NCBI GenBank assembly: GCA_024758765.1
Contig: CP101406.1
Span: 4,030,001 to 4,094,000 of the forward strand
Origin: Mycobacterium sp. SVM_VP21
GTDB lineage: Bacteria; Actinomycetota; Actinomycetes; Mycobacteriales; Mycobacteriaceae
Direction of reading: 5' to 3'
DNA: 64,000 nt
Shown here: in pieces, positions 37,403 through 46,016 of the stretch
Numbering within the stretch: the stretch's first letter is position 1
Layout: each line of letters starts with the position of its first letter
Position numbers and translations under genes: made by a program
The notes under the pieces: model-generated
What the model was told of the DNA's origin: nothing
Seen by the model: the letters and a program-made list of their open reading frames with translations, nothing else
The model's database searches: none

Positions 37403-38283
37403 TGATCCACCGCGTTCCTGCGTGACAAGCGCAGTTGGATGACCGTCAGGACCAGCAGCACGGCGAACATCACCCAGGCCAGCGCGGACGCATACCCGAA
37501 GTCCAAGAAGGCAAAGGCCTGCTGGAACAACATGATGGCCAACACGTAAGTACCAGTCTCGGGCCCGCCGCTGCTGCCGGTGAGCACATACACCAGATCG
37601 AATGCCTGGAACGCATTGATCACCGAGATCACCACCACAAACCACACGGCGCCGCGGATCATCGGCACCGTGATGGACACGAAGCGCCGCACCTCGCCGG
37701 CGCCGTCGATGCGGGCTGCCTCGTGCAGGGAGTCGGGCACGCTCTGCATGGCCGCGAGCAGGATCACCGTCGCAAACGGCACGCTCTTCCACACGCTGAC
37801 CAGACATAACGAGGCCATCGCCCAGTGCGGTTCGGTGAGCCACGGTACCGGTGCGATGCCGAACCAGCCGAGCATGATGTTGAGCAGGCCGCTGTCGGTG
37901 TTGAACACGAACTGCCACACCACCGCGATCACCACCGAGGACACCGCCAACGGCAGAAAGGCAATCGCCCGAAACAGGCCGATTCCCTTGATTTTCCGGT
38001 TCAGCAATCCCGCTACGGCCAGACTGATCAGCACCGTCGGGACCACGGTGCCCAGGGTGAACACCGTCGTGTTGCGGACCGCGATGCCGAACAGCGGATC
38101 ACCGGTGAACAGGTCGCGATAGTTCGTGGCGCCGACGAATGACGGCGAGGAGAACAGATCCCACCGCTGGAAACTCATGTAGAGCGAGAAGGCGAGTGGG
38201 AACGCCATGAACACCGCGACCGCCGCCAGGTTCGGGGCGATGAACCAGCGGCCTGCGCGTGCTCGTCTGCGGGTGGGATTCAT
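37399..38283 (-). CDS. Sugar ABC transporter permease (MalF/UgpA type)
   Basis: 294 residues with the N-terminal basic segment and about six transmembrane helices; EAA loop LHEAARIDGAGEVRRFVSITVPM at about residues 195-217. Its ATG overlaps the binding-protein stop by 4 nt (ATGA). Pairs with the 36563-37402 permease; order as Rv2040c. Confidence 0.92.
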   Translation of the reverse strand: MNPTRRRARAGRWFIAPNLAAVAVFMAFPLAFSLYMSFQRWDLFSSPSFVGATNYRDLFTGDPLFGIAVRNTTVFTLGTVVPTVLISLAVAGLLNRKIKGIGLFRAIAFLPLAVSSVVIAVVWQFVFNTDSGLLNIMLGWFGIAPVPWLTEPHWAMASLCLVSVWKSVPFATVILLAAMQSVPDSLHEAARIDGAGEVRRFVSITVPMIRGAVWFVVVISVINAFQAFDLVYVLTGSSGGPETGTYVLAIMLFQQAFAFLDFGYASALAWVMFAVLLVLTVIQLRLSRRNAVDQ

Positions 38284-39620
38284 GCGGTGGCCAAAACTTC
38301 GTCGATCTGCGGTGTCAGACCGGTCTTCAGTGTTGCCGCGGGCCGCTTGCCGCGCAGTACCGGCCCGATGGCGCGGTCCATCAGGGCGTGGACCTTCTGC
38401 CAGTCCGGGGAGATCGGCAGCCCTTCGGAGTGCGCCGGGCCGCCGGTCAGCACCGCAAGGTTACGGATCCTGGTGTGGGCGGCGGTGAATCCGGGTGTAT
38501 CGATCGCCGAGCGCAGCACCGGTACGAACAGGCCGGACTCCCCGATCAGCGACTGTCCTACCGGACCCGCCGCGAATTTGAGGAATTCCCAGGCCTGTTC
38601 CCGGTGGCGACTGTCTGCGGCGATGGCCAGACCGGTGCTGCCGATGGCGGATTGAGCCGCCATGCCCTTGGCTGCGGCGGCCGGTCCGGTCGGCAGCACC
38701 GCCACGTCGAATTCCAGATCGTCGGCTTGGACGAAGGTTTGGTAGCGCCAGTGCCCGCCGAGTGCCATCGCCGCGTTGCCCGCGGTGAACAGGCCCATCG
38801 TGGAGATCGACTGGGTGTCTGCGGCTGCGGGCGCCACGCGATGCACGTTCGACAGATCCGCGTAGAACTGGATCCCGGCCAGAAAATCGTCGTCGTCGAA
38901 GTTCAGGTGGGTCGGGTTGACTCGCGGCACCGCCCACGGCACCCCGTTGTTCATGCCGAACAGCGCTGCAGAGTACGGCGGCGACCAGGTGTCGACGAAG
39001 CCCCATTGGATGACTCGGCCGTTGCCGGTCCGCCGGGTGAGTGCGGCGGCCGTGGCCAGGAACTCGTCGAACGTCCAAGGCGTATCCCAGCGGCCCGGTG
39101 GTGGCGGCACACCGGCTTCGGCGAAGATCTTGGTGTTATAGAACAGGAACGCACCCGACCACTGCTCCGGGAACGCGTACTGGCCGCCGTTGAAGCCGAA
39201 CGTCTCGTAGAGCGCAGGAATGCTGTCGGCGCGTAACGTCGCCGCGAACTGCCGATCCCGATCCAGCAGGGTGTTGAGGTCCAACAGCACACCGCGATCG
39301 GCAAGTCCGGCGTAGTTGAACTCCCACGCCATCAGCACATCCGGGCATTTCCCGCCGGCGCAGAACGTCGACATCTGCTGGGTCGGGTCGCCGCCGGCCA
39401 GAATCGTGCGCACCCGAATGCCGGGGTGTTCGCGCTGGAACGCGTTGACGATCCGCATCCGGGCGTCGGCTTCTTCGGGATTGGCTGCGAAGAAGAAGGT
39501 CAGTGCGTCGTCGTCGCTGCCGCAGGACGACATCGCGGGTAACAGTGCTGCGGCCCCGACCGCTCCGGCGCCGCGCAGCACGCTGCGGCGCGTAAGCGGT
39601 CGTGGACCGGAGGCCAGCAC
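38280..39620 (-). CDS. Extracellular sugar-binding lipoprotein of the ABC importer
   Basis: 446 residues, MalE-like. A twin-arginine signal (RR at 11-12, SVLRG following) ends near Cys33, so it is probably a Tat-exported lipoprotein. The mature part has the solute-binding layout: FFFAANPEEADARMRIVNAF, the mid-region WSPPYSAALFGMNNG and FLKFAAGP near the C-terminus. The start is uncertain: GTG 39620 is the first in-frame classical codon, while CTGA overlaps the YhgE gene stop further upstream. Order matches Rv2041c. Confidence 0.88.
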   Translation of the reverse strand: MLASGPRPLTRRSVLRGAGAVGAAALLPAMSSCGSDDDALTFFFAANPEEADARMRIVNAFQREHPGIRVRTILAGGDPTQQMSTFCAGGKCPDVLMAWEFNYAGLADRGVLLDLNTLLDRDRQFAATLRADSIPALYETFGFNGGQYAFPEQWSGAFLFYNTKIFAEAGVPPPPGRWDTPWTFDEFLATAAALTRRTGNGRVIQWGFVDTWSPPYSAALFGMNNGVPWAVPRVNPTHLNFDDDDFLAGIQFYADLSNVHRVAPAAADTQSISTMGLFTAGNAAMALGGHWRYQTFVQADDLEFDVAVLPTGPAAAAKGMAAQSAIGSTGLAIAADSRHREQAWEFLKFAAGPVGQSLIGESGLFVPVLRSAIDTPGFTAAHTRIRNLAVLTGGPAHSEGLPISPDWQKVHALMDRAIGPVLRGKRPAATLKTGLTPQIDEVLATA

Positions 39621-39631
39621 CCGCGAAACCG

Positions 39632-41545
39632 TCAGACTTCGATCGGCGGGTAGAGGCGTTCGAGGGTGAACTGACGATCTCGGCGCGCAGCCCAGGAGCT
39701 GGCAACAAGTGACACCACCAGGATCCCGGCCAACACGGCCACCGACGTCCACAGCCGCTCGTCGATACCACCGACGGTCAGCTGGCGTAACCCGTTGACG
39801 GCGTAGGTCATCGGGTCGTAGGGGTGCAATATCTGGAACGGTTTCGCCGTCGTCTCCACCGGATACACCCCTCCCGACGACACCAGCTGGAACATCAGGA
39901 AGGCCAGGGTAAACACCCGGCCCACGGCCACTCCGAGCACGGCGTTGAACGCCTGGATCATCGCCAAGAATGACGCGGCGATCAACGCCAGGAAGGCGAC
40001 CATGCCCGCGGCATGGCGCGCCTCCAGCCCCACCCCGAAGTGCACCACCGTGTACATGAGCAAGACTTGGCACACCCCCAACAGCAGGGCCGGCCAGTAC
40101 GAGGCGAGGACCACCCGCAACGCGCCCAGGCCGTTGACGATGGCGCGAGTCTGCAGCGGGGTCAACAACATCCACACGATGAGCGAGCCGATGAACAGCG
40201 CCAGCGGCAAGAAGAACGGGGCGAACCCGGTGCCGAAGGTGGCGGCGTGATGGGTGAAGTCCATGTCCACCCCGACCGGGCTGGCCAGGATTGCCGAGAC
40301 GTCCACACGTTGCTGGTCGGTGATTGTCGATGCGCGCTGGTCCGCCTCGCCCAATCCCGTGGCCAGCTGGGCGGCCCCGTTCTTGAGCTGATTGCTGCCG
40401 TCGGCCAGTTGGACCAGGCCGTCACTCAGCTGGTTCGCCCCGGCTACCAGCGCGGTGGCGCCGTCGCGCAGCGCGACCACATCCGACCGGAGACCGCCGT
40501 CGAGGGCGTGGGTCATGAAGGTGCGCAGCCCGCTGTTGGGATTGGCCAGATCGTTCTCCAACTGTTGGGTGTCGGTGCGCAGTTGGGTCAGGCCCTCGTC
40601 GGTGGCCGGGTCCAGCCCCTCAACGTCGAGCAGCCGCTGGGCGCCGGCGAGGGTGTCGCCGAGCCCGCGTACCGCCGGGTCGGGGTTGCCGCGCAGGGCG
40701 TCTACCACCTGGTTGACGATCCCGGCGGCCTGTTGGTAGTTGACGTTGAGCGATGCGATCCGGTCACTGACCGTCTTGAGATTGCCGCTGAGGCTCGCGG
40801 CGGCCGCACCGGCGGCGTTCGGGTCGAAGCCCATGTTGGCGAGGTCATCGGTCACCTTGAGCAGTGGATCGGTCGCCTGTTGGACACCGTGGTTCAGCTG
40901 CCGGATTCCGTCGGCGAGCGCCGTCGAGCCGTCCCGGGCGGTGCCCATGTTGTCGGCCAACGTTTTTGAGCCGTCCGAGAGCTGGCTGGCTCCATCCGCC
41001 GCCTTCTTGACCTCGTCGGTCACCTGGGTCAGTGCGGTGCCGATCACCTGTTGGCCGACCTTGGAGCTCACTTCGTTGAGCACCTCGCGGGCGGCGTTCT
41101 GCCCCATGACCGAGGCCAGGTAGTTGTTGGCGTCGTTGAACCGGAACTGGATCTGTGCTTTTTGCGGATGCGGGCCCGCCGGGGACACCACCGCCGCGCT
41201 GAAGTCGGACGGCAGGGTGATCGAGAAGTAATAGGTTCCATCGGAAACACCTTTGACGGCTTCGCTTTCCGACACCTGGTGCAGATCAAGCTGCTTGGAG
41301 TCGATCAGCGCCCGGGTCACTTCATCGCCGGCGTGCAACTGCTCGCCGGACACCACGGCACCGGTGTCCTCATTGACCAGGGCGACCGGGATCTTGTCGA
41401 TGGCGGCGAAAGGATTCCAGAACGCCCACAGATACATCGCGCCGTACAGCAAAGGCAGCACGATGATGGTGATCAGGGCCAGCCGCGGCATGGTGCCACG
41501 CGAATAGCGTTTGAGGTCGGTTCCCAACGACATTCCGGCGAGCAT
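39632..41545 (-). CDS. YhgE/Pip domain membrane protein (ABC-2-like)
   Basis: 637 residues. One N-terminal transmembrane helix, a ~370-residue extracytoplasmic part rich in coiled coil with L-x-D/N-G repeats (DGASQLSDGSKTLADN, DGTTALADGIRQLNHG, DGLVQLADGSNQLKNG), then five C-terminal helices with MFQLVSSGGVYPVE. This is the YhgE/Pip architecture, known as phage-receptor-like, ESX-secretion-like or mycolate-related proteins in actinobacteria. It is coupled with the ATPase-like gene just upstream (2-bp gap). Confidence 0.85.
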   Translation of the reverse strand: MLAGMSLGTDLKRYSRGTMPRLALITIIVLPLLYGAMYLWAFWNPFAAIDKIPVALVNEDTGAVVSGEQLHAGDEVTRALIDSKQLDLHQVSESEAVKGVSDGTYYFSITLPSDFSAAVVSPAGPHPQKAQIQFRFNDANNYLASVMGQNAAREVLNEVSSKVGQQVIGTALTQVTDEVKKAADGASQLSDGSKTLADNMGTARDGSTALADGIRQLNHGVQQATDPLLKVTDDLANMGFDPNAAGAAAASLSGNLKTVSDRIASLNVNYQQAAGIVNQVVDALRGNPDPAVRGLGDTLAGAQRLLDVEGLDPATDEGLTQLRTDTQQLENDLANPNSGLRTFMTHALDGGLRSDVVALRDGATALVAGANQLSDGLVQLADGSNQLKNGAAQLATGLGEADQRASTITDQQRVDVSAILASPVGVDMDFTHHAATFGTGFAPFFLPLALFIGSLIVWMLLTPLQTRAIVNGLGALRVVLASYWPALLLGVCQVLLMYTVVHFGVGLEARHAAGMVAFLALIAASFLAMIQAFNAVLGVAVGRVFTLAFLMFQLVSSGGVYPVETTAKPFQILHPYDPMTYAVNGLRQLTVGGIDERLWTSVAVLAGILVVSLVASSWAARRDRQFTLERLYPPIEV

Positions 41546-41547
41546 GG

Positions 41548-42309
41548 TCAGCGGTTCCCCTTCTCGTGTCGGCCGGGAACGAGCTCGGCGCGCTCCAGCC
41601 GGTCGACGGTGATCTGCCCGGCGAGCCCGAACCCGTCGGGAATCGGATTGGCCGACGAGGTGATCACGGTCTGCTTCTCCCCCAGCGCCACCAGCCGGGT
41701 AAGCAAGATGGCGCGGTCGCGGCTGTTCTTGATCTCATCGATGCTGCCCACCACCAGCAGCGGTGGACGTGCGGTGTTGGCCAGTGCGATGCGCAGCAAC
41801 AGCCCGGTCATTTCATCGAGATGCTCGACGTAATCGTGCAGTTGGGGTACCGGCAGGTCGCCGAAGACCGGGCCACAGATCGCGTCGCGCTCGGCGTCAC
41901 CGGCCCGGCGGACCAACTGGTACCAGGGTGCATCCCAGCGGATCTGTTCAGTGATCAGGTCCGCGACCGTCACCGACTCGAAAATCGCGTCGAGCTGTTC
42001 GATCCCCGCTAGGGCAGCGACGCCGAAGATGTCGCGGGCTTTGTTGCGCCCGAGCACGGTGAGCGTGCCCGACGACGGCTTCATCCGTCCGGCCAGGTTC
42101 ATCATCAAGGCGGTGCGACCCGACCCCGGAGTTCCGACCAGCACGGTGGTACCGCCGGCCGGGATGTCCAAATCAAGCGGTCCGAAGACTCGTCCCCACG
42201 GCCCGGTCATGGTGATGCCGCGGGCCGTCACCGCGGGCGGTGACGGCGCTGCCGCCGTACTCTCCCCCGCCGCTGTGGCCTGCCCTGCGGCGGTCGTTTC
42301 GTCTGGCAT
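41548..42309 (-). CDS. ABC-type ATP-binding protein with degenerate signature
   Basis: 253 residues. Walker A GTPGSGRTALM at about 59-69 carries Arg in place of the usual Lys. I cannot find a clear LSGGQ signature; Walker B is LLVVGSIDEI. The N-terminus is a low-complexity Ala/Thr/Pro-rich tail. It probably works with the YhgE-type protein, whose start follows 2 bp downstream. With the Walker Lys replaced by Arg and no signature motif, ATP hydrolysis may be weak or absent. Confidence 0.7.
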   Translation of the reverse strand: MPDETTAAGQATAAGESTAAAPSPPAVTARGITMTGPWGRVFGPLDLDIPAGGTTVLVGTPGSGRTALMMNLAGRMKPSSGTLTVLGRNKARDIFGVAALAGIEQLDAIFESVTVADLITEQIRWDAPWYQLVRRAGDAERDAICGPVFGDLPVPQLHDYVEHLDEMTGLLLRIALANTARPPLLVVGSIDEIKNSRDRAILLTRLVALGEKQTVITSSANPIPDGFGLAGQITVDRLERAELVPGRHEKGNR

Positions 42310-42400
42310 GGACGCCCCCTCACACATCGGTTCGCGTGACCCATCAAAGCAGAACCCGCCGCCATGGGCGGCCGTCACGTGTTCTTGCAGCGGATCAGGT

Positions 42401-43282
42401 CTATGGGAGTTGCAGCGTTGCCGTGCGCAACCGCACGGGATCACCTGCGATGTCAATGGTGTGGATGCGCCCATCGTCGGCGATTCCGATGCGCAACAGC
42501 GCCAGCAGGCGACCGCCGGGCGCGATCGCGATGCCCGGTGTGCCGTCGATGAGCAGCACGGCACCGGCCCGTGCACGCCAGGTGAAGCGCCGCGTCTCGG
42601 TCGCGACATCCTCGGCGCCGCGCATCTCGGTGGGCACCCCGGCAGGTATCAGCACCGGATCCACGCGGCGCACCACGTCGGGCGCCAACAACTCCAGCAG
42701 GGTGGGGATGTCGCCGCCGCGCGAAGCGGCCAGGAAAGCGCTCACGATCTCGAGATGCTCGGCGCGGTGTCGCGGCTGCTCGGCCGACGCGGCCTGCAGT
42801 CGGACCCGGGCGCGGCTGGCCAACTTCTTGGCCGCGTCCTGCGAGCGGTCCAGCACGTCGCCGATCTGCTCGAACGGCACGTCGAACACGTCGTGCAGCA
42901 CGAAGGCGACTCGCTGCGCCGGCGACAACCGATCCAGCACTACCAGCAGCGCGCGGCTGACCGCCTCGGAGCGCAACGCCTGTTCGTCGGCGGCCGGTGC
43001 GGCCAGGGCTGGGGAGCTGTCCAACTCGGGCGTCTCCGAGAGAGATTGCTCGATGCGGCGCGAGCGTGCCCGCAACTGGTCTATGGCGGTGCGTGCGGTG
43101 ATGGTGGTGAGCCATCCGGGCAGATTGTCCACCGCGGCGAAATCGGCACTGCTGGCCTTCAGCCAGGCGGTTTGGACAGCGTCGTCGGCGTCTGCCGTCG
43201 AGCCGAGCAGATGAAACGCCACCGAATGCAGATGTCGGCGGTTGTCCTCGAACCGTTGGGCCAAAACGTCGGTGTTGCCCAT
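42401..43282 (-). CDS. ECF sigma factor, ECF41 group (SigJ-like)
   Basis: 293 residues: sigma-70 region 2 (FEDNRRHLHSVAFHLLGS, DAVQTAWLK) and region 4 (LSPAQRVAFVLHDVFDVPFEQIGDVL) followed by a ~120-residue C-terminal SnoaL-like domain (from about 170), the hallmark of the ECF41 group, where the extension modulates activity. ECF41 sigmas usually control a neighbouring DoxX-like or oxidoreductase gene; a DoxX-like gene indeed stands divergently 72 bp away. Confidence 0.9.
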   Translation of the reverse strand: MGNTDVLAQRFEDNRRHLHSVAFHLLGSTADADDAVQTAWLKASSADFAAVDNLPGWLTTITARTAIDQLRARSRRIEQSLSETPELDSSPALAAPAADEQALRSEAVSRALLVVLDRLSPAQRVAFVLHDVFDVPFEQIGDVLDRSQDAAKKLASRARVRLQAASAEQPRHRAEHLEIVSAFLAASRGGDIPTLLELLAPDVVRRVDPVLIPAGVPTEMRGAEDVATETRRFTWRARAGAVLLIDGTPGIAIAPGGRLLALLRIGIADDGRIHTIDIAGDPVRLRTATLQLP

Positions 43283-43354
43283 GGGTCACCTTTCCCGTTC
43301 AGGGGTCGTCACAGGGATAGAGCCACATCCACAGACGACAGGAAGAGCAACACC

Positions 43355-43708
43355 ATGAGCGTACAGACGATCTATCTGGTGACCGTCGTGGTTACCGCGG
43401 TCACCACCATCGCCATCGCCGTACCCGACTTCATTCCGGCGCAATTCGTCCTGGCCAATTCCGCGCGGGTGGGCGTGCCGCGGTCCTGGTTGCCGCTGTT
43501 GGGCGGGCTGAAATTGGCCGGCGGCGCCGGCCTTCTCGTCGGTCTGGCCGGAGTCCCGCTGCTCGGCGTCGCCGCCGCTGCCGGCCTGGTCGCGTACTTC
43601 ATCGGGGCCGTGGTGACCCACGTGCGGGCCGGGGTGCTGTCCAACATCGGATTCCCGGCCGCCTATCTGCTGCTATCGACGGCGTCGCTGGCGATCCTGC
43701 TGGCGTGA
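43355..43708 (+). CDS. DoxX-like membrane protein, probable ECF41 target
   Basis: 117 residues with four hydrophobic segments; LLGGLKLAGGAGLLVGL is typical of the DoxX-like family. The ATG at 43355 has GGAAGAG about 9 nt upstream. Divergent from the ECF41 sigma gene, the classical ECF41 target position. The frame is open far upstream, but that stretch is antisense to the sigma and ABC genes. Confidence 0.82.
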   Translation: MSVQTIYLVTVVVTAVTTIAIAVPDFIPAQFVLANSARVGVPRSWLPLLGGLKLAGGAGLLVGLAGVPLLGVAAAAGLVAYFIGAVVTHVRAGVLSNIGFPAAYLLLSTASLAILLA

Positions 43709-43709
43709 A

Positions 43710-44153
43710 CTAGCCGAATTCGGCGGCCGGGTCGGTGTGGGTGGCCGCACCGGTACGTCGTGGCAGCTCGACGACGACGTTGGTGGCCTTGACCGAGGCG
43801 ACGACCAGGCTGCCGGGCTGCAGCTGCAGTTCGTCGGCGGCCTCCCTGCTGACCAACGAGACCAACCGGAACGGTCCGGCCTGAACCTCGACCTGCGCCA
43901 TCACCGTGTCCCGGGTGACCTTGGTGACCAGCCCGACCATCCGGTTGCGTGCCGACTGGCCCACCACCGGATTGCGTGACACCGGTTCGACGGCGGCGCG
44001 CTCCTGGGCGAACCGTGCCAGCTCGGCACCGTCGACCATGCGGGGCCCGCTGCCCGTCGTCAGCGACAGGCGACCGGAGTCGATCCACCGGCGGACGGTG
44101 TCGTCGCTGACCCCGAGGAGCTCGGCGACTTCGGCAATTCGAAAGCTCGGCAC
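43710..44153 (-). CDS. HTH plus TOBE (molybdate-binding-like) regulator
   Basis: 147 residues. The N-terminal MerR/excisionase-like HTH FRIAEVAELLGVSDDTVRRWIDSG is followed by a TOBE/Mop domain at about 70-135 (NRMVGLVTKVTRDTVMAQVEV; ADELQLQPGSLVVASVKATNV), the fold that binds molybdate or tungstate. It may regulate molybdenum uptake or cofactor genes. It ends 1 nt after the convergent DoxX-like gene. TAAACT lies 7 nt before the GTG start. Confidence 0.8.
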   Translation of the reverse strand: MPSFRIAEVAELLGVSDDTVRRWIDSGRLSLTTGSGPRMVDGAELARFAQERAAVEPVSRNPVVGQSARNRMVGLVTKVTRDTVMAQVEVQAGPFRLVSLVSREAADELQLQPGSLVVASVKATNVVVELPRRTGAATHTDPAAEFG

Positions 44154-44160
44154 GTAGGTG

Positions 44161-44166
44161 AGTTTA
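44161..44166 (-). promoter_or_regulatory. Leaderless -10 box of the TOBE regulator
   Basis: TAAACT on the minus strand (44166-44161) ends 7 nt before the GTG at 44153. Confidence 0.5.
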
Positions 44167-44185
44167 TCGCCGCGGTGGTGCCTAA

Positions 44186-44986
44186 TCAGGCTCCTGGGAA
44201 ATACCGGATTGTCGTGATCGGCGCCCCACGGCCGGCCACGTCGAAGAAGAGCACGGCGCGTCGCTGCGCGGAGGTGGTTGACACCGCGACGGTGCTGCCG
44301 GCGGCCAACATCTTCGTCAGGCCCGCGCCGTCCAGCTGGGCACCGAGCTCGGCAAGGTCCACGGCGGTTTCATCGCCGTAAGTGACTGTGGCACTAGGTG
44401 ATAGCAGGCCCCTGGCAGTAGCAGTGTTGCCGGCCGCGACCGCCTCCAGGAATGTTTGCACCGACTTCTTGCCCTTGCTGCCCGGTCGGCGGAACCCCGC
44501 GACGAACCCGGCGGTGCCGGCCAGCCGCTGATTGCGCAGCAGCGATCGTGACAGCCCGATCCCGGCGGGCAGCGCGGCGATACCGTTACCGAGGAACTGG
44601 CCCACCATGGCTGGCAGCTCCCAGTAGGCGCGCAGCCGCTGCAGCTCCCAATCGCCCGAGGACCCCTGCAGGTCATAGCGCAGGATCGCCGGCATGTGCA
44701 TGGTGACCGACGGCCCCATCGCGACTTCGAGCTGCAGATCCCGTACGACCGTCGTCCCGCGCACAATGTCCAGATCGCGATGAAAGGTGATATCGCGCGG
44801 ACCGATGAACGTGTCGTAGAACCGCCCGATCTGGTCGGGACCGACGTGCGGGCGTGAACCCACCGGATCCTCCACCCGGCCGTCGGCGCTGAACAGCCCT
44901 GCCCAGCCGGCCCTATCGTGGGCGGCTGCCGCAGCCGGTGACTGCTCGACGGCGTCCAGCAGCTCGGCGGCCTTAGCGTTGGTCAT
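44186..44986 (-). CDS. SnoaL/ketosteroid-isomerase-like protein (Rv2042c type)
   Basis: 266 residues with two SnoaL-like segments: DRAGWAGLFSADGRVEDPVGSRPHVG at about 24-49 and SVQTFLEAVAAGNTATARGLL near 180. Its ATG overlaps the pncA stop by 1 nt (TGATG). In M. tuberculosis the same pair occurs as Rv2043c-Rv2042c. Enzymatic role unknown; it is not the catalytic partner of PncA so far as is known. Confidence 0.85.
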   Translation of the reverse strand: MTNAKAAELLDAVEQSPAAAAAHDRAGWAGLFSADGRVEDPVGSRPHVGPDQIGRFYDTFIGPRDITFHRDLDIVRGTTVVRDLQLEVAMGPSVTMHMPAILRYDLQGSSGDWELQRLRAYWELPAMVGQFLGNGIAALPAGIGLSRSLLRNQRLAGTAGFVAGFRRPGSKGKKSVQTFLEAVAAGNTATARGLLSPSATVTYGDETAVDLAELGAQLDGAGLTKMLAAGSTVAVSTTSAQRRAVLFFDVAGRGAPITTIRYFPGA

Positions 44987-45555
44987 CAGATCGCCTCCAT
45001 CACAGTGACACCGTCGTTGCGCATCGCCGCCAGCGCGGCGGCCGTCGATTCGGCCGAGGTGCCCGCGGTCAGGGGCGACAGCACGGTGGTGGAAAACCCT
45101 TTGCGCACAGCATCTTTGGCGGTAGCGCTCACGCAGTGCTCGGTGGCGACGCCGACCACGTCGACGTTGCCCACTTCGTGTTGGTTCAGCCACTCGGCCA
45201 GTGACGTGCCCTGGTCATCGACCCCCTCGAAGCCGCTGTATCCCGCGCTGTAGGCGCCCTTTTTGAAGACCGCTTCGATCCGCTCGGTGCTCAATTCCGG
45301 ATGAAATTGCGCCCCGGGACTTCCCGCGACGCAGTGCGGCGGCCAGGACGTCTGGTAGTTCGGGTCCTCGGCGAAATGCGCGCCGGGGTCGATGTGCCAG
45401 TCCTGAGTGGCCACCACGTGCGCGTAGCGGGCCTTGCCGTCCGGGCTGTCCACGTAACGGCTGATCTGCTGTGCGACGGTGGCAGCGCCGGTCACCGGGA
45501 TCGCTCCCCCATCGCAGAAATCGTTCTGCACATCGACGATCACCAGCGCCCGCAT
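44986..45555 (-). CDS. pncA: Pyrazinamidase/nicotinamidase
   Basis: 189-residue amidase that converts nicotinamide to nicotinate in NAD recycling, and activates the drug pyrazinamide. The catalytic triad is visible: Asp8 (IVDVQND), Lys in FKKGAYSAGYSGFEG, and Cys in GVATEHCVSAT. Metal residues are in DWHIDPGAHF and PPHC, so the His lost in M. bovis is retained. The ATG at 45555 has its own leaderless -10 (TACTGT, 6 nt upstream). The frame nevertheless continues without a stop into the upstream DUF2784 gene. Confidence 0.96.
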   Translation of the reverse strand: MRALVIVDVQNDFCDGGAIPVTGAATVAQQISRYVDSPDGKARYAHVVATQDWHIDPGAHFAEDPNYQTSWPPHCVAGSPGAQFHPELSTERIEAVFKKGAYSAGYSGFEGVDDQGTSLAEWLNQHEVGNVDVVGVATEHCVSATAKDAVRKGFSTTVLSPLTAGTSAESTAAALAAMRNDGVTVMEAI

Positions 45556-45924
45556 GCGTCCACAGTATCGTCGGCGCCGCAGCGCTTCTCGGCCACACAG
45601 CGCCCAGGAGCCGAGCACCGTCACCAGCACCGCGACCTCGACTGCGGTGGTCCACGCGGTCGGGTACAGCACACCGGTCAGATAGTGGGCGATGAATCCG
45701 TCCGGCGGCAGCGCGGCCATTCCGGCGGCGGCGCGCGCCCGGCGCTCCAGCCAGGTCAGCGGGCAATCCAGATGTGCGACCACGATCAGCACCGCCCAGA
45801 ATGTCGCCACGCCGTGCAGCCACAGGGTGCGTGGCCACCGCACGGCGAGAAAGCCGCCGACCACGACGTAGCCGACGAACGCAAGATGCGACGCGACGAT
45901 GAGCACCATCGCGATCTGGTACAT
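44986..45924 (-). CDS. DUF2784 membrane protein reading through in frame into PncA
   Basis: From ATG 45924 the frame encodes a complete DUF2784 domain with about four transmembrane helices (SHLAFVGYVVVGGF; CPLTWLERRARAAAGM; FIAHYLTGVLYPTAW) for 123 residues, and then continues, with no stop, through RRRRYCGR into Met1 of PncA, for 312 residues in total. The usual DUF2784 end falls just at the junction, so the stop was lost within the last codons. A membrane-tethered nicotinamidase would result if translation reads through; otherwise PncA comes from its own promoter. Confidence 0.75.
   Translation of the reverse strand: MYQIAMVLIVASHLAFVGYVVVGGFLAVRWPRTLWLHGVATFWAVLIVVAHLDCPLTWLERRARAAAGMAALPPDGFIAHYLTGVLYPTAWTTAVEVAVLVTVLGSWALCGREALRRRRYCGRMRALVIVDVQNDFCDGGAIPVTGAATVAQQISRYVDSPDGKARYAHVVATQDWHIDPGAHFAEDPNYQTSWPPHCVAGSPGAQFHPELSTERIEAVFKKGAYSAGYSGFEGVDDQGTSLAEWLNQHEVGNVDVVGVATEHCVSATAKDAVRKGFSTTVLSPLTAGTSAESTAAALAAMRNDGVTVMEAI
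45562..45567 (-). promoter_or_regulatory. Leaderless -10 box of pncA inside the DUF2784 frame
   Basis: On the minus strand TACTGT (45567-45562) ends 6 nt before the ATG at 45555. It lies within the last codons of DUF2784, which would couple the loss of its stop codon to the need to retain this promoter. Confidence 0.6.
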
Positions 45925-46016
45925 CAGTGCGCCGTTTCGCCCTCCGCGGAAACCGCTTCCGTCCCTGATCGTCACGGTACATTGGCGGACATCCAACGTG
46001 GTCAGGAGCAAATCTG

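Noticed and set aside
41951..43354. Long plus-strand extension upstream of the DoxX-like gene
   Set aside because: It lies antisense to the ATPase-like and ECF41 genes and the true start has a Shine-Dalgarno at 43340-43348.
43283..43354. Canonical ECF41 promoter (TGTCACA and CGTC)
   Set aside because: CGTCACA at 43307 and CGAC at 43336 are 22 bp apart, too far for the usual spacing.
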